A DNA stretch of 40,512 bases from Cyclobacterium sp. 1_MG-2023 (lineage in GTDB: Bacteria > Bacteroidota > Bacteroidia > Cytophagales > Cyclobacteriaceae): assembly GCF_030546805.1 (NCBI RefSeq), contig NZ_JAUOPC010000023.1, positions 1 to 40,512 of the forward strand, written 5' to 3'. Shown piece by piece: positions 17,191 through 27,430 of the stretch (positions within the stretch are counted from its first letter, which is position 1; each line of letters opens with the position of its first letter). The notes beneath the pieces are model-generated. The model was not told the origin of the DNA. It was given only the letters and a program-made list of their open reading frames with translations, and searched no databases. The position numbers and the translations under genes are program-made.

Positions 17191-20100
17191 ATGTATCAAA
17201 CCAAATACCCATTATTGTACCTGAAAAAAATATTTTCAGGACAATTTTTTGTCGCCTTTGTGGCTTTAATTCTCTCATTTCAAACCTTAAATGCCCAACA
17301 ACGAACCATTACGGGAACCGTTTCTTCTTCGGATACGCAAGAAACTTTACCCGGTGTAAACATTTTGATAAAAGGAAGTACCCAAGGTACTGCAACTGAT
17401 ATAGAAGGTAAATATTCTATTCAAGTACCCTCCTCAGATGCTATACTTTCTATTTCTTTTATTGGTTTTCAGACTCAGGAGATAGTGGTTGGCAACAACA
17501 GTATCATAGATGTGTCATTGGAACCTGAACTCTCGGCACTTTCCGAAGTGGTGGTGGTGGGTTATGGTACCCAGAAAAGAGCTACAGTGACAGGGGCCAT
17601 TTCCTCGATAAGCAGTGAGCAAATCAGGGCATTACCTGTACCAAATTTAGCTTCTACACTACAGGGAAGAGCAGCAGGGGTAAGTGTAACCAATTCAGGT
17701 GCTCCCGGAACTAGTCCCATTGTCAGGGTCAGAGGTATCGGTACAGTAGGAAACAACGACCCCCTGTACGTAATTGATGGGGTGCCGGCGGGAGGTCTCA
17801 ATCAAATCAACCCTGCAGACATTGAATCCATAGAAGTATTAAAAGATGCTTCAGCTGCCGCAATTTACGGTTCTAGGGCTGCAAATGGTGTGGTATTAAT
17901 CACGACCAAAAAAGGCCAAATAGGTACAGCAAAGGTTACTGTAGACTCCTACTATGGTACACAAACAGCCTGGAAACAACTTGACCTTCTCAATAGAGAT
18001 CAATACCTTGATTTTGGTAGAGACCTTTTGGCCAATGGAGGTGAACCTGCTCCTCAAAGATTTGACGATCTGGGAGAATTCGCTAATGTGAACACAGATT
18101 GGCAGGCTGAAATGTTTAGGTCCGCCCCTGTTCAAGACCATAACATTGCCATTTCAGGTGGTAATGAATCTGTATTATACAATGTTTCAGTAGGCTACTT
18201 CAAACAAGAAGGCATCATGAGAGGAACCGATTTTGAGCGAGTTTCTTTTAGAAGCAATACGGATTTTAATATTAATGACAGGATCAGTATCGGTCAAACC
18301 CTAACCTTTGCCTATTCAGACCGAGCCAATGAACCTTTTTCAGGAGGTAGAAGTCAAATAGAGCATATTGTAAAGCAAGTTCCTTATATACCGGTGAGAG
18401 ATGCAAGCAGATTAGGAGGATTCAGGTCTCCTGACAGGGTAGATGGATCAGATCCCGAAAATCCTGTTTTGAATGCAGAGCTTAAAACCAACCGGCAGCA
18501 AGATTTTAAAATCCTTGGAACAGGCTACATCAATGTGGACCTTTATGACGGTTTAAAATACAAGTTTTTGGTGGGGCTGGATATTGGCATCGGCACACAG
18601 GATATTTACACCCCTAGGTTTGATGCCGGGGATTTTAATTTCCAACCTTTTGCATCCATTCAGCAAAATAGGACCACCTTTGTATCTCCCTTGATCAGTA
18701 ACCAACTTTCTTACGACAAGACGATTGGCAAGCATACCATTAGTGCATTGGCAGTATTGGAGCAACAAACCTTTAAACAATCAGGATTAACAGGAAACGG
18801 TCAAAATTATTTAACCAATGATGTTCGTGTATTGCAAGGAATCCAAAACCAAACCACAAGTGGAAACAAAACAGAATATGCTTTAATAAGTTATATTGGA
18901 AGGATTAATTATGATTATGGACAAAAATACCTAATTAGTGCCTCTGTAAGAAGGGACGGAGGGTCTAGATTTGGCCCCTCCAATAAATGGGGGACTTTTC
19001 CATCTCTTTCCTTAGGTTGGAGGTTAAGTGAAGAATCATTTATGGCGGACATGACTGCAGTAAGTGATTTGAAATTACGGGCAAGTTATGGCGAAACCGG
19101 AAACGATAGAATAGGTGACTATGTATATCAGGGAACGATCAACAGTAACTTCTTTTACAATTTTGCTGGTTCATTACAAGGAGGCAGCACCATATCTAGT
19201 CTTGCCAATGCTAATCTAAGATGGGAGACCACCATTATGAAAAACATTGGATTGGATTTGGGCCTATTGAATGACAAGGTTAACTTTTCCCTTGAATGGT
19301 ATGATAACACCACAGAAGGAATGATTCTAGGTGTTCCCATTCCTCCATCACTAGGCTATGATGGTGCACCAGTTGCCAATGTAGGAAATGTGTCCAATAA
19401 GGGTTTGGAACTTACTGCCGGATACAGGAAGTACTCAGGTGATTTACAATTTTCCATAGACGGAAACATTGGGTTTGTAAACAATGAGCTTACCTCATTG
19501 GGATCAGGAAACACCATCTTTGGCCCGGGCTTTCAAGGTGATCAAATGACATTTACTGAAGAAGGTCAGCCAATTGCTTATTTTTACGGATGGGAAATGG
19601 ATGGGATTTTCCAGCAAGGTGATGATATTAGCCAACAACCCAATGCCTCACCAGGTGATATTAGGTTTAAGGATATAAACGGAGATGGCACCATTTCAGA
19701 TGCAGACAGGACTAAATTGGGACATTATTTACCTGATTTCACCTATGGATTGAACCTATCCGCTAACTACAAGAATTTTGATATGACCCTCTTCATGCAA
19801 GGGGTACAGGGAAATGAAATTTTCAACTTGTTGAGGTTTCATACAGAAGGTATGACCAGGCTTTTCAATGCCGGAGTGGGTGTTTTGGATCGCTGGACTC
19901 CAACAAATCCTACCAATGATTTCCCACGTGCAGTTTCAGGCGATCCCAATAGAAATGCGAGAGCAAGTTCAAGGTGGATTGAAGACGGCTCTTATTTCCG
20001 TTTAAAAAATCTATCTATAGGTTATACCATCCCTAGTCAAGCTTTGGAGTCATTTAGCAAAGGTTACATCTCCAATATAAGGGTATATCTATCCAGTCAA

Positions 20101-20247
20101 AACCTATTTACCCTTACCAATTATTCAGGATATGATCCGGAAATCGCAGTAAGAACGGGAGTGGATTCTACCTTGGGAACAGGTATTGATTATGGTCAGT
20201 TTCCTGCAGCCAGAACCTTAATGGCAGGACTACAACTTACTTTTTAA
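17191..20247 (+). CDS. SusC/RagA-family TonB-linked outer-membrane protein
   Basis: A 1018-residue outer-membrane transporter. Signal peptide 1-35 (ends TLNAQ). A CarboxypepD_reg-like domain at about 38-115. The SusC signature EVVVVGYGTQKR at 119-130 opens the plug, which holds RVRGIGTVGNNDPLYVIDGVP and ESIEVLKDASAAAIYGSRAANGVVLITTKKG. A barrel of about 780 residues follows, with the usual calcium-like loop DINGDGTISDADRT and a terminal aromatic (LQLTF). SusC proteins form the barrel of a lidded complex with SusD and import oligosaccharides or peptides using TonB energy. The SusD gene follows after 25 bp. No STN domain is seen, so direct anti-sigma signalling through this protein is unlikely. 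Confidence 0.95.
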   Translation: MYQTKYPLLYLKKIFSGQFFVAFVALILSFQTLNAQQRTITGTVSSSDTQETLPGVNILIKGSTQGTATDIEGKYSIQVPSSDAILSISFIGFQTQEIVVGNNSIIDVSLEPELSALSEVVVVGYGTQKRATVTGAISSISSEQIRALPVPNLASTLQGRAAGVSVTNSGAPGTSPIVRVRGIGTVGNNDPLYVIDGVPAGGLNQINPADIESIEVLKDASAAAIYGSRAANGVVLITTKKGQIGTAKVTVDSYYGTQTAWKQLDLLNRDQYLDFGRDLLANGGEPAPQRFDDLGEFANVNTDWQAEMFRSAPVQDHNIAISGGNESVLYNVSVGYFKQEGIMRGTDFERVSFRSNTDFNINDRISIGQTLTFAYSDRANEPFSGGRSQIEHIVKQVPYIPVRDASRLGGFRSPDRVDGSDPENPVLNAELKTNRQQDFKILGTGYINVDLYDGLKYKFLVGLDIGIGTQDIYTPRFDAGDFNFQPFASIQQNRTTFVSPLISNQLSYDKTIGKHTISALAVLEQQTFKQSGLTGNGQNYLTNDVRVLQGIQNQTTSGNKTEYALISYIGRINYDYGQKYLISASVRRDGGSRFGPSNKWGTFPSLSLGWRLSEESFMADMTAVSDLKLRASYGETGNDRIGDYVYQGTINSNFFYNFAGSLQGGSTISSLANANLRWETTIMKNIGLDLGLLNDKVNFSLEWYDNTTEGMILGVPIPPSLGYDGAPVANVGNVSNKGLELTAGYRKYSGDLQFSIDGNIGFVNNELTSLGSGNTIFGPGFQGDQMTFTEEGQPIAYFYGWEMDGIFQQGDDISQQPNASPGDIRFKDINGDGTISDADRTKLGHYLPDFTYGLNLSANYKNFDMTLFMQGVQGNEIFNLLRFHTEGMTRLFNAGVGVLDRWTPTNPTNDFPRAVSGDPNRNARASSRWIEDGSYFRLKNLSIGYTIPSQALESFSKGYISNIRVYLSSQNLFTLTNYSGYDPEIAVRTGVDSTLGTGIDYGQFPAARTLMAGLQLTF

Positions 20248-20272
20248 TCAAACCTAATTAACGATAAACAAT

Positions 20273-21793
20273 ATGAAAACGAGATATATTTTAAGTGCTT
20301 TATTTCTTTTTATGGGATTTGTATCTTGCAATGAAGATAAACTGAATCCGGCAAACCCCAATCAATTAGGGATTGAAACGTTTTACAGAACAGGCCCCCA
20401 ATTAGAAGCTGCAGTCAATGCTGTATATTCCAGCATTCAGGCAAATAACCTTTACAATAGAGAATACTTCTTTTTACAGGATTTGCTTTCTGATGATTGC
20501 CAATCAGGTGGTCCACAACTAGAAGCCCAAAGAGCTCAGGTATTGAATCATGTCTTTGATGCTTCCAACTCGGTAATTAATTCCAATTGGAGAGGTTGGT
20601 ATAGGGTGGTCCATAGGGCCAATTTGGTTTTAGAAAATGCCGACAATGCCGTAGATGAAATCACTGAGGATTTAAGAAACCGGGTAATCGGTGAAGCTTA
20701 TTTTCTTAGAGCATTGGCCAATTTTGAATTGGTTAGTTTATGGGGTCCAATCCCATTGATGACTTCTTCAGCCACATCTCCGGATGGTTTACAAAGATCA
20801 CCTGAAAACGAAGTATACAACATTATCTTTAGTGACCTACAAGAAGCGATCAATCGACTACCCCTGAAAAGCGCCTATAGTGGTGAAAGTGTGGGAAGAG
20901 CTACAAAGGGTGCCGCTCAGGCTTTGGCTGCCAAAGCTCATCTTTTCAGAGCGGATTTTGCAGCTGCAAGGCCTTTTCTCTTGGAAGTTATAAACTCAGG
21001 AGAATACACCCTGGTTGATAGATACATGGACAACTTTGAAGAGGAGAATGAAAACAATAATGAATCTGTCTGGGAGGTACAATTTTCAGAAGAATTCGGT
21101 AATGCAGGAGGATGGAATGGTGATGGAAGTAACATTGCAGAAGTCACCTTTCGTGGACAGGAATACGGCCCTACCGCATGGAGAAATGTTATTCCTTCCG
21201 AATCATTGGTAAACGAATTCGAGACTGTTGAGAATGGTGCAGCAAAGGATGACCCTCGTGGGTCGTACAATTTCTACAGAATCGGCGACTCCTATAACAA
21301 TGGTCAAAGTGTACTTACCGAAGAAAAAGTCCAAGGTGATACAGAAAGTCCTAGTTGGAGAAAATACCAAATGATTTATAAAAGGGAAAATGAAGATGTA
21401 CAATCCGGAATAAACTTTAGGGTTATTCGGTACGCTGATGTGTTATTAATGATGGCTGAAGTTGAAAATGAATTGGCCGGCCCGGCAGCAGCCCTACCCT
21501 ATATTAATAGCACTAGAGAAAGGGCAGATGTGGACATGCCGCTTTACCCTACTAACCTCTACCCTACCGGAAGTAAAGAGGAGATGAGGCTAGCCATCAT
21601 GCATGAGAGAAGAGTTGAATTGGCCGGTGAGCAAATTAGAAATAGAGACATCAGAAGATGGCGAAGACAAGGGGTCTTGCCTTCAGAACCCATTAATGGT
21701 TTCCAGGACAAAAATGACCTTCTTCCCATTCCTTTGGTAGAAATAGACAATAACTCTGCTTTGAGCAATGCAGATCAAAACACAGGTTATTGA
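20273..21793 (+). CDS. SusD/RagB-family surface lipoprotein
   Basis: A 506-residue lipoprotein with signal ending GFVSC (Cys19). It has the helical TPR-like SusD fold. Typical landmarks are NWRGWYRVVHRANLVLENAD, RVIGEAYFLRALANFELVSLWGPIPL and the C-terminal ERRVELAGEQIRNRDIRRWRRQG with NDLLPIPLVEIDNN. It acts as the substrate-capturing lid on the SusC barrel upstream (25-bp gap). A strong terminator follows at 21814-21844, so SusC and SusD form a two-gene unit. The ligand is unknown. Confidence 0.93.
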   Translation: MKTRYILSALFLFMGFVSCNEDKLNPANPNQLGIETFYRTGPQLEAAVNAVYSSIQANNLYNREYFFLQDLLSDDCQSGGPQLEAQRAQVLNHVFDASNSVINSNWRGWYRVVHRANLVLENADNAVDEITEDLRNRVIGEAYFLRALANFELVSLWGPIPLMTSSATSPDGLQRSPENEVYNIIFSDLQEAINRLPLKSAYSGESVGRATKGAAQALAAKAHLFRADFAAARPFLLEVINSGEYTLVDRYMDNFEEENENNNESVWEVQFSEEFGNAGGWNGDGSNIAEVTFRGQEYGPTAWRNVIPSESLVNEFETVENGAAKDDPRGSYNFYRIGDSYNNGQSVLTEEKVQGDTESPSWRKYQMIYKRENEDVQSGINFRVIRYADVLLMMAEVENELAGPAAALPYINSTRERADVDMPLYPTNLYPTGSKEEMRLAIMHERRVELAGEQIRNRDIRRWRRQGVLPSEPINGFQDKNDLLPIPLVEIDNNSALSNADQNTGY

Positions 21794-21813
21794 TCAAATT
21801 TAAAGTGAATAAT

Positions 21814-21844
21814 AAAAGAGCCACATCGATTGTGGCTCTTTTTT
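21814..21844 (+). terminator. Rho-independent terminator after SusD
   Basis: A perfect 12-bp stem, AAAAGAGCCACA with TGTGGCTCTTTT, around the loop TCGAT, followed by further T residues. It begins 20 bp after the SusD stop. Confidence 0.9.
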
Positions 21845-22097
21845 ACATTAAACTGAACCCCGGTCTAAACCAAATTAATGAATACTCCTACAGCACAGGT
21901 AGGCCTTCAACCATAATTATTTTTTTTAACATTGAGCCATCCACTTTACCCATCATCAAAAGACTTTCAAAATGTTTCAATTTGCCTACTGACATTACTA
22001 AAAAAGTTTTTAATTCATATTATTCGATTGTAGATTTCATTGTCATTTACCATTTTAACCAACAGTAGGATTTGCTGTTCAGCTATAATTTCACTTT

Positions 22098-25000
22098 ATG
22101 AAACCTGTTTTTACAAAAAAGCAATTAATAAAACCCTTAATTTTCCTGCTATTGCTTTCATCTCTTTTTGCCTGTAATAAAGAAAAAGAAACTTTATTTT
22201 TAAAATTGGCACCAGAATCTACCGGCATTGACTTTGCAAATATAATTCAGGAAACAGACTCCTTTAACATCATAACCGAAGAGTTTATTTTCAATGGTGC
22301 CGGAGTAGGAGTAGGAGATTTCAACAATGATGGCTTACCTGACCTGTTCTTCTCCGGAAATGAAGTAAACAACAAGTTGTACCTCAACGAAGGAAGCATG
22401 AAATTTCGGGATGTGACTGATATTTCAGGTATGGCTGCGGCAGATCGATGGAGTACGGGAGTGGCGGTAGTGGATATTAATGAAGATGGGTGGATGGACA
22501 TCTATGTTACCTCGGCAATAAAAAAGGATTCCTTGGAAAGGGCAAATATGCTTTTTGTAAATCAAGGGCTGGATAACAATGGAATACCCATTTTTAAGGA
22601 GATGGCAGCATCTTATGGGCTCAATGACATGGGGTACAGCATGTCGGCCACATTTTTTGATTATAACAACGATGGACATTTAGACCTTTATGTGCTGAAC
22701 AACATATTGGTTACCGCCCTTCCGGGTGTTTTCAGGGACAAAATCACGGATGGATCTGCTGGAAACAATGACAGGTTGTATCGAAACAATGGAGATGGAA
22801 CTTTTACCGATGTGACTTTGGAAGCAGGGATCAAATTGGAAGGTTATGGCTTAGGATTGGCCATCTCTGATTTCAATGCAGACGGATGGTCGGATATTTA
22901 TATCAGTAACGATTACCTTTCTAATGATATTTTGTATCTAAATAATGGAGACGGAACTTTTACCAACCAAATTGAGGAATATATCCGCCACCAAAGTCAC
23001 TTTTCCATGGGTGTGGACATTGCAGACATCAATAACGATGGCTTGCAGGACATAGTAACCTTGGATATGCTTGCCGAAAGCAATTTCAGAATGAAAACGA
23101 CCATAAGTCAAAATACTTATCAGAAATACATAAACAACGAAAAATGGGGATATCAATATCAGTATATCCGCAACATGCTACATTTAAACAACGGACATGG
23201 ATTGCCTTTCAGTGAAATTGGATTTATGGCCGGCATTCACCAAACCGACTGGAGCTGGTCTCCACTATTGGTAGATGTGGACAACGATGGGCACAGGGAT
23301 TTGCTCGTAACCAATGGTTATCCAAGAGATATCACAGATAAGGATTTCACCAATTTCCGGAATGACATGGGAAATACTGCTAGCACAGAAAAGTTATTGA
23401 ATGCCATACCTGTTGTGAAAATCCCTAATTACGGTTTTAAAAATAACGGTGACCTAACTTTTTCCGGTGAAAGTGAAAACTGGGGGCTCGATATTCCATC
23501 ATTTTCAAATGGTGCGGCTTATGTAGACCTTGATCAGGACGGGGATTTAGATTATGTGGTCAACAATATCAACCAAGAAGCCTTTATTTTTGAGAATCAG
23601 CTCAATAATAGGCCTTCTGAAAAGACACCCCATTACCTAAGGGTGAAATTGACCGGTACAGCGCAAAACCCTAGTGGCATCGGCGCAAAAATTAAATTAA
23701 CTTTTGCAGATGGAAGCATTCTTTACAATGAACAATATATAGGCAGGGGATACATGTCCTCCGTTGAGGATCTTGTACATTTTGGTTTGGGAGACAAAGA
23801 TCAAATAGCCAGTCTTGAAGTTCTATGGCCAGATCAAAGGCTGGAAACTATTGAAAACCCCGCTGTCAATCAAGTGATAACAGTAGATATACGTCAGGCA
23901 AAAGCTATTGATCCCAAAGCACTTGCCTTTCCCTTTGCTGCATCGAAAAAAAATCCGATACTGGAAGAAATAAGTCAGCAATCAGGCCCACTTTACAAAC
24001 ATCAGGAAAGGGATAAAATAGATTTTAATCTACAAAGAACTTTACCTCATAAACTGTCTCAATTTGGACCTGGTATGGCAGTAGGAGACATCAATGGAAA
24101 TGGGCAGGAGGATTTGATAATTGGAGGTGCGGCAGGTTACAACCGAAAGGCTTTCTTGCAATCTGATGCGACATACTTTGAACTAAAGCCTTCCTTTAAT
24201 CCTGAAGAGAATCTCGCTGAAGACATGGGTTTATCGCTCTTCGACATGGACAATGATGGTGACTTGGATTTATATGTGGTCAGTGGTAGCAATGAATATG
24301 CAGTAGGAGAAGCCGTTTATCAGGATATGCTTTATATAAATGATGGAGAGGGTAATTTTAAACTTCTCGAAAATGCATTGCCCGAAATGCATGTTTCTGG
24401 CACTGTGGTCAGGGCTGCCGATATGGATGCAGATGGTTTTCTTGACCTATTTGTTGGAGGAAGATCTGCCCAAGGACAATACCCACTTCCCGGAGAATGC
24501 TTTTTATTGAAAAATACAGGCAATGGTTTTATTGATGTCACGGATGATTTAGCCCCCGGGCTAAAAGACATAGGGATGGTTACCGATGCCCTATGGACAG
24601 ATATTGACAACGATGGACTGATTGACCTAATGGTGGTTGGAGAATTTATGAACATTGAGGTTTTTAAGCATACAGGAAATTCCCTACAAAAAATAGAAGG
24701 TTCCGGTTTGGAAAATCATACAGGTTGGTGGAACAGTATAATTGCAGGTGATTTTGACAGAGATGGGGATACCGATTATGTGGTAGGCAATTTGGGGAAA
24801 AATAACTTTTATGGTGTTTCACCGTCCAAACCACTTACCCTCTACGCCAAAGATTTTGATAAAAACCAGAGCATTGACCCGGTCCTTTTTGCCTATTTCA
24901 AAGACCAGAAAGGCACTTTCAAACCTTTCCCTGTACATTTCTGGAATGACCTCTACGGACAGAGCCCCATTTTCAGGAAGCGATTTAGCAACTTTAAGGA

Positions 25001-25661
25001 TTATGGAAATTCAGGTCTGGATGAAGTTTTTGAACCGGAAGAATTAGAAGACGCTATAAAACTGGAAGCCAATTGGATGGAAAGCAGTTATATAGAGAAC
25101 CTTAAAGGAGGTAAATTCCGAGTTCAGGAACTACCCATCCAAGCCCAGATAGCCCCAATAAATGGGATGGTACCTACTGATGTTGATAGGGATGGAAATC
25201 TGGACATTTTACTTGTTGGGAATAATTACGGCAATGAAGTTTTTGCAGGAAGATATGACGCCTCAGTTGGCCTCTGGCTTAAGGGAAGTGGAAGTGGACA
25301 ATTTGAAGTTAAATCCGCTGTAGAGAGTGGGTTTATTGTGCCCAGAGATGCCAAAGCTTTGGTAAAAATAACAAGAGAAAGTGGTGTCCCTTTATACGTC
25401 TCCTCCCAAAATAGGGATAGTCTAAGGGTTTTTACTCATCATGATACATCATTAAATTGGCCCGTGTTTGCTCCGGCTCCCCAAGATAGTTATATGTTTA
25501 TGTATAGTGAAAAAGGCTTAGTCGGCAAACATGAATTTTATTATGGTTCAGGTTTTCTTTCCCAATCAAGTAGAAAAGTAGCCTTACCAGAAGAGGTAAA
25601 CAGATTGGAAGTTTTTGATTTTAAGGGAAACAAAAGAATTATAGACCGAGAGTATTTTTAA
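22098..25661 (+). CDS. FG-GAP repeat lipoprotein with ASPIC/UnbV domain
   Basis: A 1187-residue lipoprotein (signal ends SSLFAC, Cys26). FG-GAP/VCBS repeats run through both halves, each with a calcium-type loop: DFNNDGLPD at 74-82, then DINEDGWMD, DYNNDGHLD, DFNADGWSD, DINNDGLQD, DVDNDGHRD, DLDQDGDLD, and later DMDNDGDLD, DMDADGFLD, DIDNDGLID, DFDRDGDTD and DVDRDGNLD. An ASPIC/UnbV domain sits between them at about 510-597 (SGIGAKIKLTFADGS ... YMSSVEDLVHFGLG). The fold is likely two beta-propellers. Such proteins are often found beside SusC/D genes in Bacteroidota and are presumed to be surface binding proteins. A terminator separates it from SusD, so it has its own promoter. Confidence 0.9.
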   Translation: MKPVFTKKQLIKPLIFLLLLSSLFACNKEKETLFLKLAPESTGIDFANIIQETDSFNIITEEFIFNGAGVGVGDFNNDGLPDLFFSGNEVNNKLYLNEGSMKFRDVTDISGMAAADRWSTGVAVVDINEDGWMDIYVTSAIKKDSLERANMLFVNQGLDNNGIPIFKEMAASYGLNDMGYSMSATFFDYNNDGHLDLYVLNNILVTALPGVFRDKITDGSAGNNDRLYRNNGDGTFTDVTLEAGIKLEGYGLGLAISDFNADGWSDIYISNDYLSNDILYLNNGDGTFTNQIEEYIRHQSHFSMGVDIADINNDGLQDIVTLDMLAESNFRMKTTISQNTYQKYINNEKWGYQYQYIRNMLHLNNGHGLPFSEIGFMAGIHQTDWSWSPLLVDVDNDGHRDLLVTNGYPRDITDKDFTNFRNDMGNTASTEKLLNAIPVVKIPNYGFKNNGDLTFSGESENWGLDIPSFSNGAAYVDLDQDGDLDYVVNNINQEAFIFENQLNNRPSEKTPHYLRVKLTGTAQNPSGIGAKIKLTFADGSILYNEQYIGRGYMSSVEDLVHFGLGDKDQIASLEVLWPDQRLETIENPAVNQVITVDIRQAKAIDPKALAFPFAASKKNPILEEISQQSGPLYKHQERDKIDFNLQRTLPHKLSQFGPGMAVGDINGNGQEDLIIGGAAGYNRKAFLQSDATYFELKPSFNPEENLAEDMGLSLFDMDNDGDLDLYVVSGSNEYAVGEAVYQDMLYINDGEGNFKLLENALPEMHVSGTVVRAADMDADGFLDLFVGGRSAQGQYPLPGECFLLKNTGNGFIDVTDDLAPGLKDIGMVTDALWTDIDNDGLIDLMVVGEFMNIEVFKHTGNSLQKIEGSGLENHTGWWNSIIAGDFDRDGDTDYVVGNLGKNNFYGVSPSKPLTLYAKDFDKNQSIDPVLFAYFKDQKGTFKPFPVHFWNDLYGQSPIFRKRFSNFKDYGNSGLDEVFEPEELEDAIKLEANWMESSYIENLKGGKFRVQELPIQAQIAPINGMVPTDVDRDGNLDILLVGNNYGNEVFAGRYDASVGLWLKGSGSGQFEVKSAVESGFIVPRDAKALVKITRESGVPLYVSSQNRDSLRVFTHHDTSLNWPVFAPAPQDSYMFMYSEKGLVGKHEFYYGSGFLSQSSRKVALPEEVNRLEVFDFKGNKRIIDREYF

Positions 25662-25715
25662 TATAGGATTTACAACTCAGGTAGTGCCCATACCAAAAAA
25701 ATAATTGAAAAAACC

Positions 25716-25970
25716 CTGTTCAACCCGCGCCGGGGTTGAGGATTTGATCGAGCATTCTCCATCCATGGGTTTGCACCCATGGCTATTGTTGTTGAAGCCC
25801 TTTAGGCTTCATTGGTTTCGTGAGACTGGACTTGTTGGAAAAACGATTGTGTTAGCATCAATTATCTCACAAATCCCAGGTCTGAAGAACCTGAACAATA
25901 ATAATCGTGAGTGGCAACTCAAGGAAAAGCTGTTACCTACCTTTACCACAACCCCGATGGGGTTGAACAG
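25716..25970 (+). repeat. Multi-hairpin element D (left of IS110)
   Basis: A 255-bp core with terminal inverted repeats CTGTTCAACCC and GGGTTGAACAG. The leader is cut to its last few bases and the left palindrome is absent; the right palindrome is decayed (AGGAATTGATTGAATCTACT from 26011). The fifth hairpin has lost one pair in its stem. The element lies 54 bp after the FG-GAP gene and precedes the insertion sequence. Confidence 0.83.
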
Positions 25971-26058
25971 TGTTGCGAAAAACAAGTTCACTTTTGCCCA
26001 CAACTACACTAGGAATTGATTGAATCTACTTTTCCAATTTCAAATAGTGCCGAATATT

Positions 26059-26256
26059 TGAGTTTAGTTGCAAACTCATATCTTTAAACTGAACCAAAAA
26101 CAGAATAAAGGTGTAGCCAGATTTGCAAACTAAGTACAGCCATGCTGATACTGTGGTGTAGGAAGCACACCTTTATTTTTCCTCTTAGAGTCTGAATAGT
26201 ACCCAAGCATGAAGGAATCCTTCAATGTTCCATAACTATGAGTAAAGATTAAGAGG
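26059..26256 (+). ncRNA. Candidate IS110 bridge RNA
   Basis: Three consecutive stem-loops precede the transposase gene. The first is 26059-26078 (TGAGTTT with AAACTCA). The second is a long stem at 26104-26114 with 26167-26177 (AATAAAGGTGT with ACACCTTTATT) around a 52-base internal region. The third is 26181-26187 with 26250-26256 (CCTCTTA with TAAGAGG), enclosing about 62 bases that include the small hairpin TGAAGGA-A-TCCTTCA. A 5' stem-loop followed by two large loops is the published layout of IS110 bridge RNAs (target-binding, then donor-binding loop). The third loop contains ATAGTACC, equal to 27466-27473 at the right end. The second contains GTGTAGG (26156-26162), complementary to CCTACAC at 27472-27478. 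Ends and function are inferred. Confidence 0.5.
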
Positions 26257-26284
26257 GGAACCTGTTTTTTTAACCTTAAAACCC

Positions 26285-27430
26285 ATGTTAAAATATTCTG
26301 TCGGGCTGGATATTTCCAGTAAATTCATCAATGGCTGTTTGTCATGTATAGACACCAGCCAAAAAGTTACGATAAAGTCAACTCAGACCTTTTCCAATTC
26401 GAAAGCTGGTTTCAAATCCATGGATACTTGGATCAGAAAAAATAAAAAAGAAGTAGAAATTCCTTTGGTGATCTGCATGGAAGCGACAGGGAATTACCAT
26501 GAGTCATGTGCTTTAAATCTTTTTGAAACGGGATATGCAGTGTCTGTAGTCTTACCTAATAAAGCAAAGAATTATCTCAGGTCGTTGGGTAACAAGTCTA
26601 AAAATGACAGTATTGATGCAAAAGGACTGGCGCAGATGGGAGCAGAGCAATGCCTAGGTAATTGGTCACCTTTCGGTAAATTTTTCTATGAGCTTAGAGC
26701 AATGACTAGACACCATCAAAGCTTGCAGGAGCAAAAGACAGTTTCTAAAAATCAGCTTCATGCAATGAAAAACTGCATGTATCCTTCAAAGGCAGTGGAG
26801 AAGCAATTGGAAAAAATGATCAAAATGATCGATAAACAGCTTGAGCAGCTTGAGGAAGGAATCAACAGACACCTCCAGTGCGAGAAAGAAATATGGTTAA
26901 AAGTCCAACACCTCAGCTCAATTAAAGGTGTTGGGATTTTGACTGTAGCCATAGTATTAGCCGAAACCAATGGATTTGAGTTGTTCGAAAATTCAAAGCA
27001 GCTTGTAAGTTATTCAGGATACGATGTAGTTGAAAACCAATCAGGAAAACACAACGGAAAAACTAAAATTTCCAAAAAAGGTAATTCAAGAATCAGACGG
27101 GCGATGTTTATGCCAGCATTCCAAGCTGTCACTTATCAAGTCAACCCTTTTTGCAATCTTTTCAGTAGAACTTTCGAAAAGCATGGTTTGAAAATGAAAA
27201 GCTATGTGGCTGTTCAAAAGAAAATATTAACCACGCTATTTGCTTTATGGAAAAATAACACATCCTTTGAAGAAAACTTTCAACCAAAAATATCCATAGA
27301 ACAGGAGCTGGTGTTTTCCTCTCCGGTCAGCTTTGAAAAAGCTGAAAAAAGTAGTGCCGATCAAGTCGGCACTACACAAGGTAAACATCCAAGTGAACGA
27401 TCACTGTATGCTTCCTCTCCGGTACCGTAA
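26285..27430 (+). CDS. IS110-family DEDD transposase/recombinase
   Basis: A 381-residue recombinase. The N-terminal RuvC-like domain carries the DEDD set: Asp9 in GLDIS, Glu66 in CMEATGNYHE, and Asp108 and Asp111 in KNDSIDAKGLA. A helical, coiled-coil-prone linker spans about 140-205. The C-terminal Transposase_20 domain (about 210-320) has IKGVGILTVAIVLAE and QSGKHNGKTKISKKGNSRIRRAM, where Ser253 is the likely nucleophile. IS110 enzymes cut and rejoin DNA through a serine intermediate, guided by a bridge RNA coded in the element. The frame is intact and all key residues are present, so the enzyme may be active. The last 50 or so residues are low in conservation. Confidence 0.92.
   Translation: MLKYSVGLDISSKFINGCLSCIDTSQKVTIKSTQTFSNSKAGFKSMDTWIRKNKKEVEIPLVICMEATGNYHESCALNLFETGYAVSVVLPNKAKNYLRSLGNKSKNDSIDAKGLAQMGAEQCLGNWSPFGKFFYELRAMTRHHQSLQEQKTVSKNQLHAMKNCMYPSKAVEKQLEKMIKMIDKQLEQLEEGINRHLQCEKEIWLKVQHLSSIKGVGILTVAIVLAETNGFELFENSKQLVSYSGYDVVENQSGKHNGKTKISKKGNSRIRRAMFMPAFQAVTYQVNPFCNLFSRTFEKHGLKMKSYVAVQKKILTTLFALWKNNTSFEENFQPKISIEQELVFSSPVSFEKAEKSSADQVGTTQGKHPSERSLYASSPVP

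Noticed and set aside
21790-22068. Open frame of 92 residues after SusD
   Set aside because: It overlaps the SusD stop, runs through the terminator hairpin and has no recognisable features.
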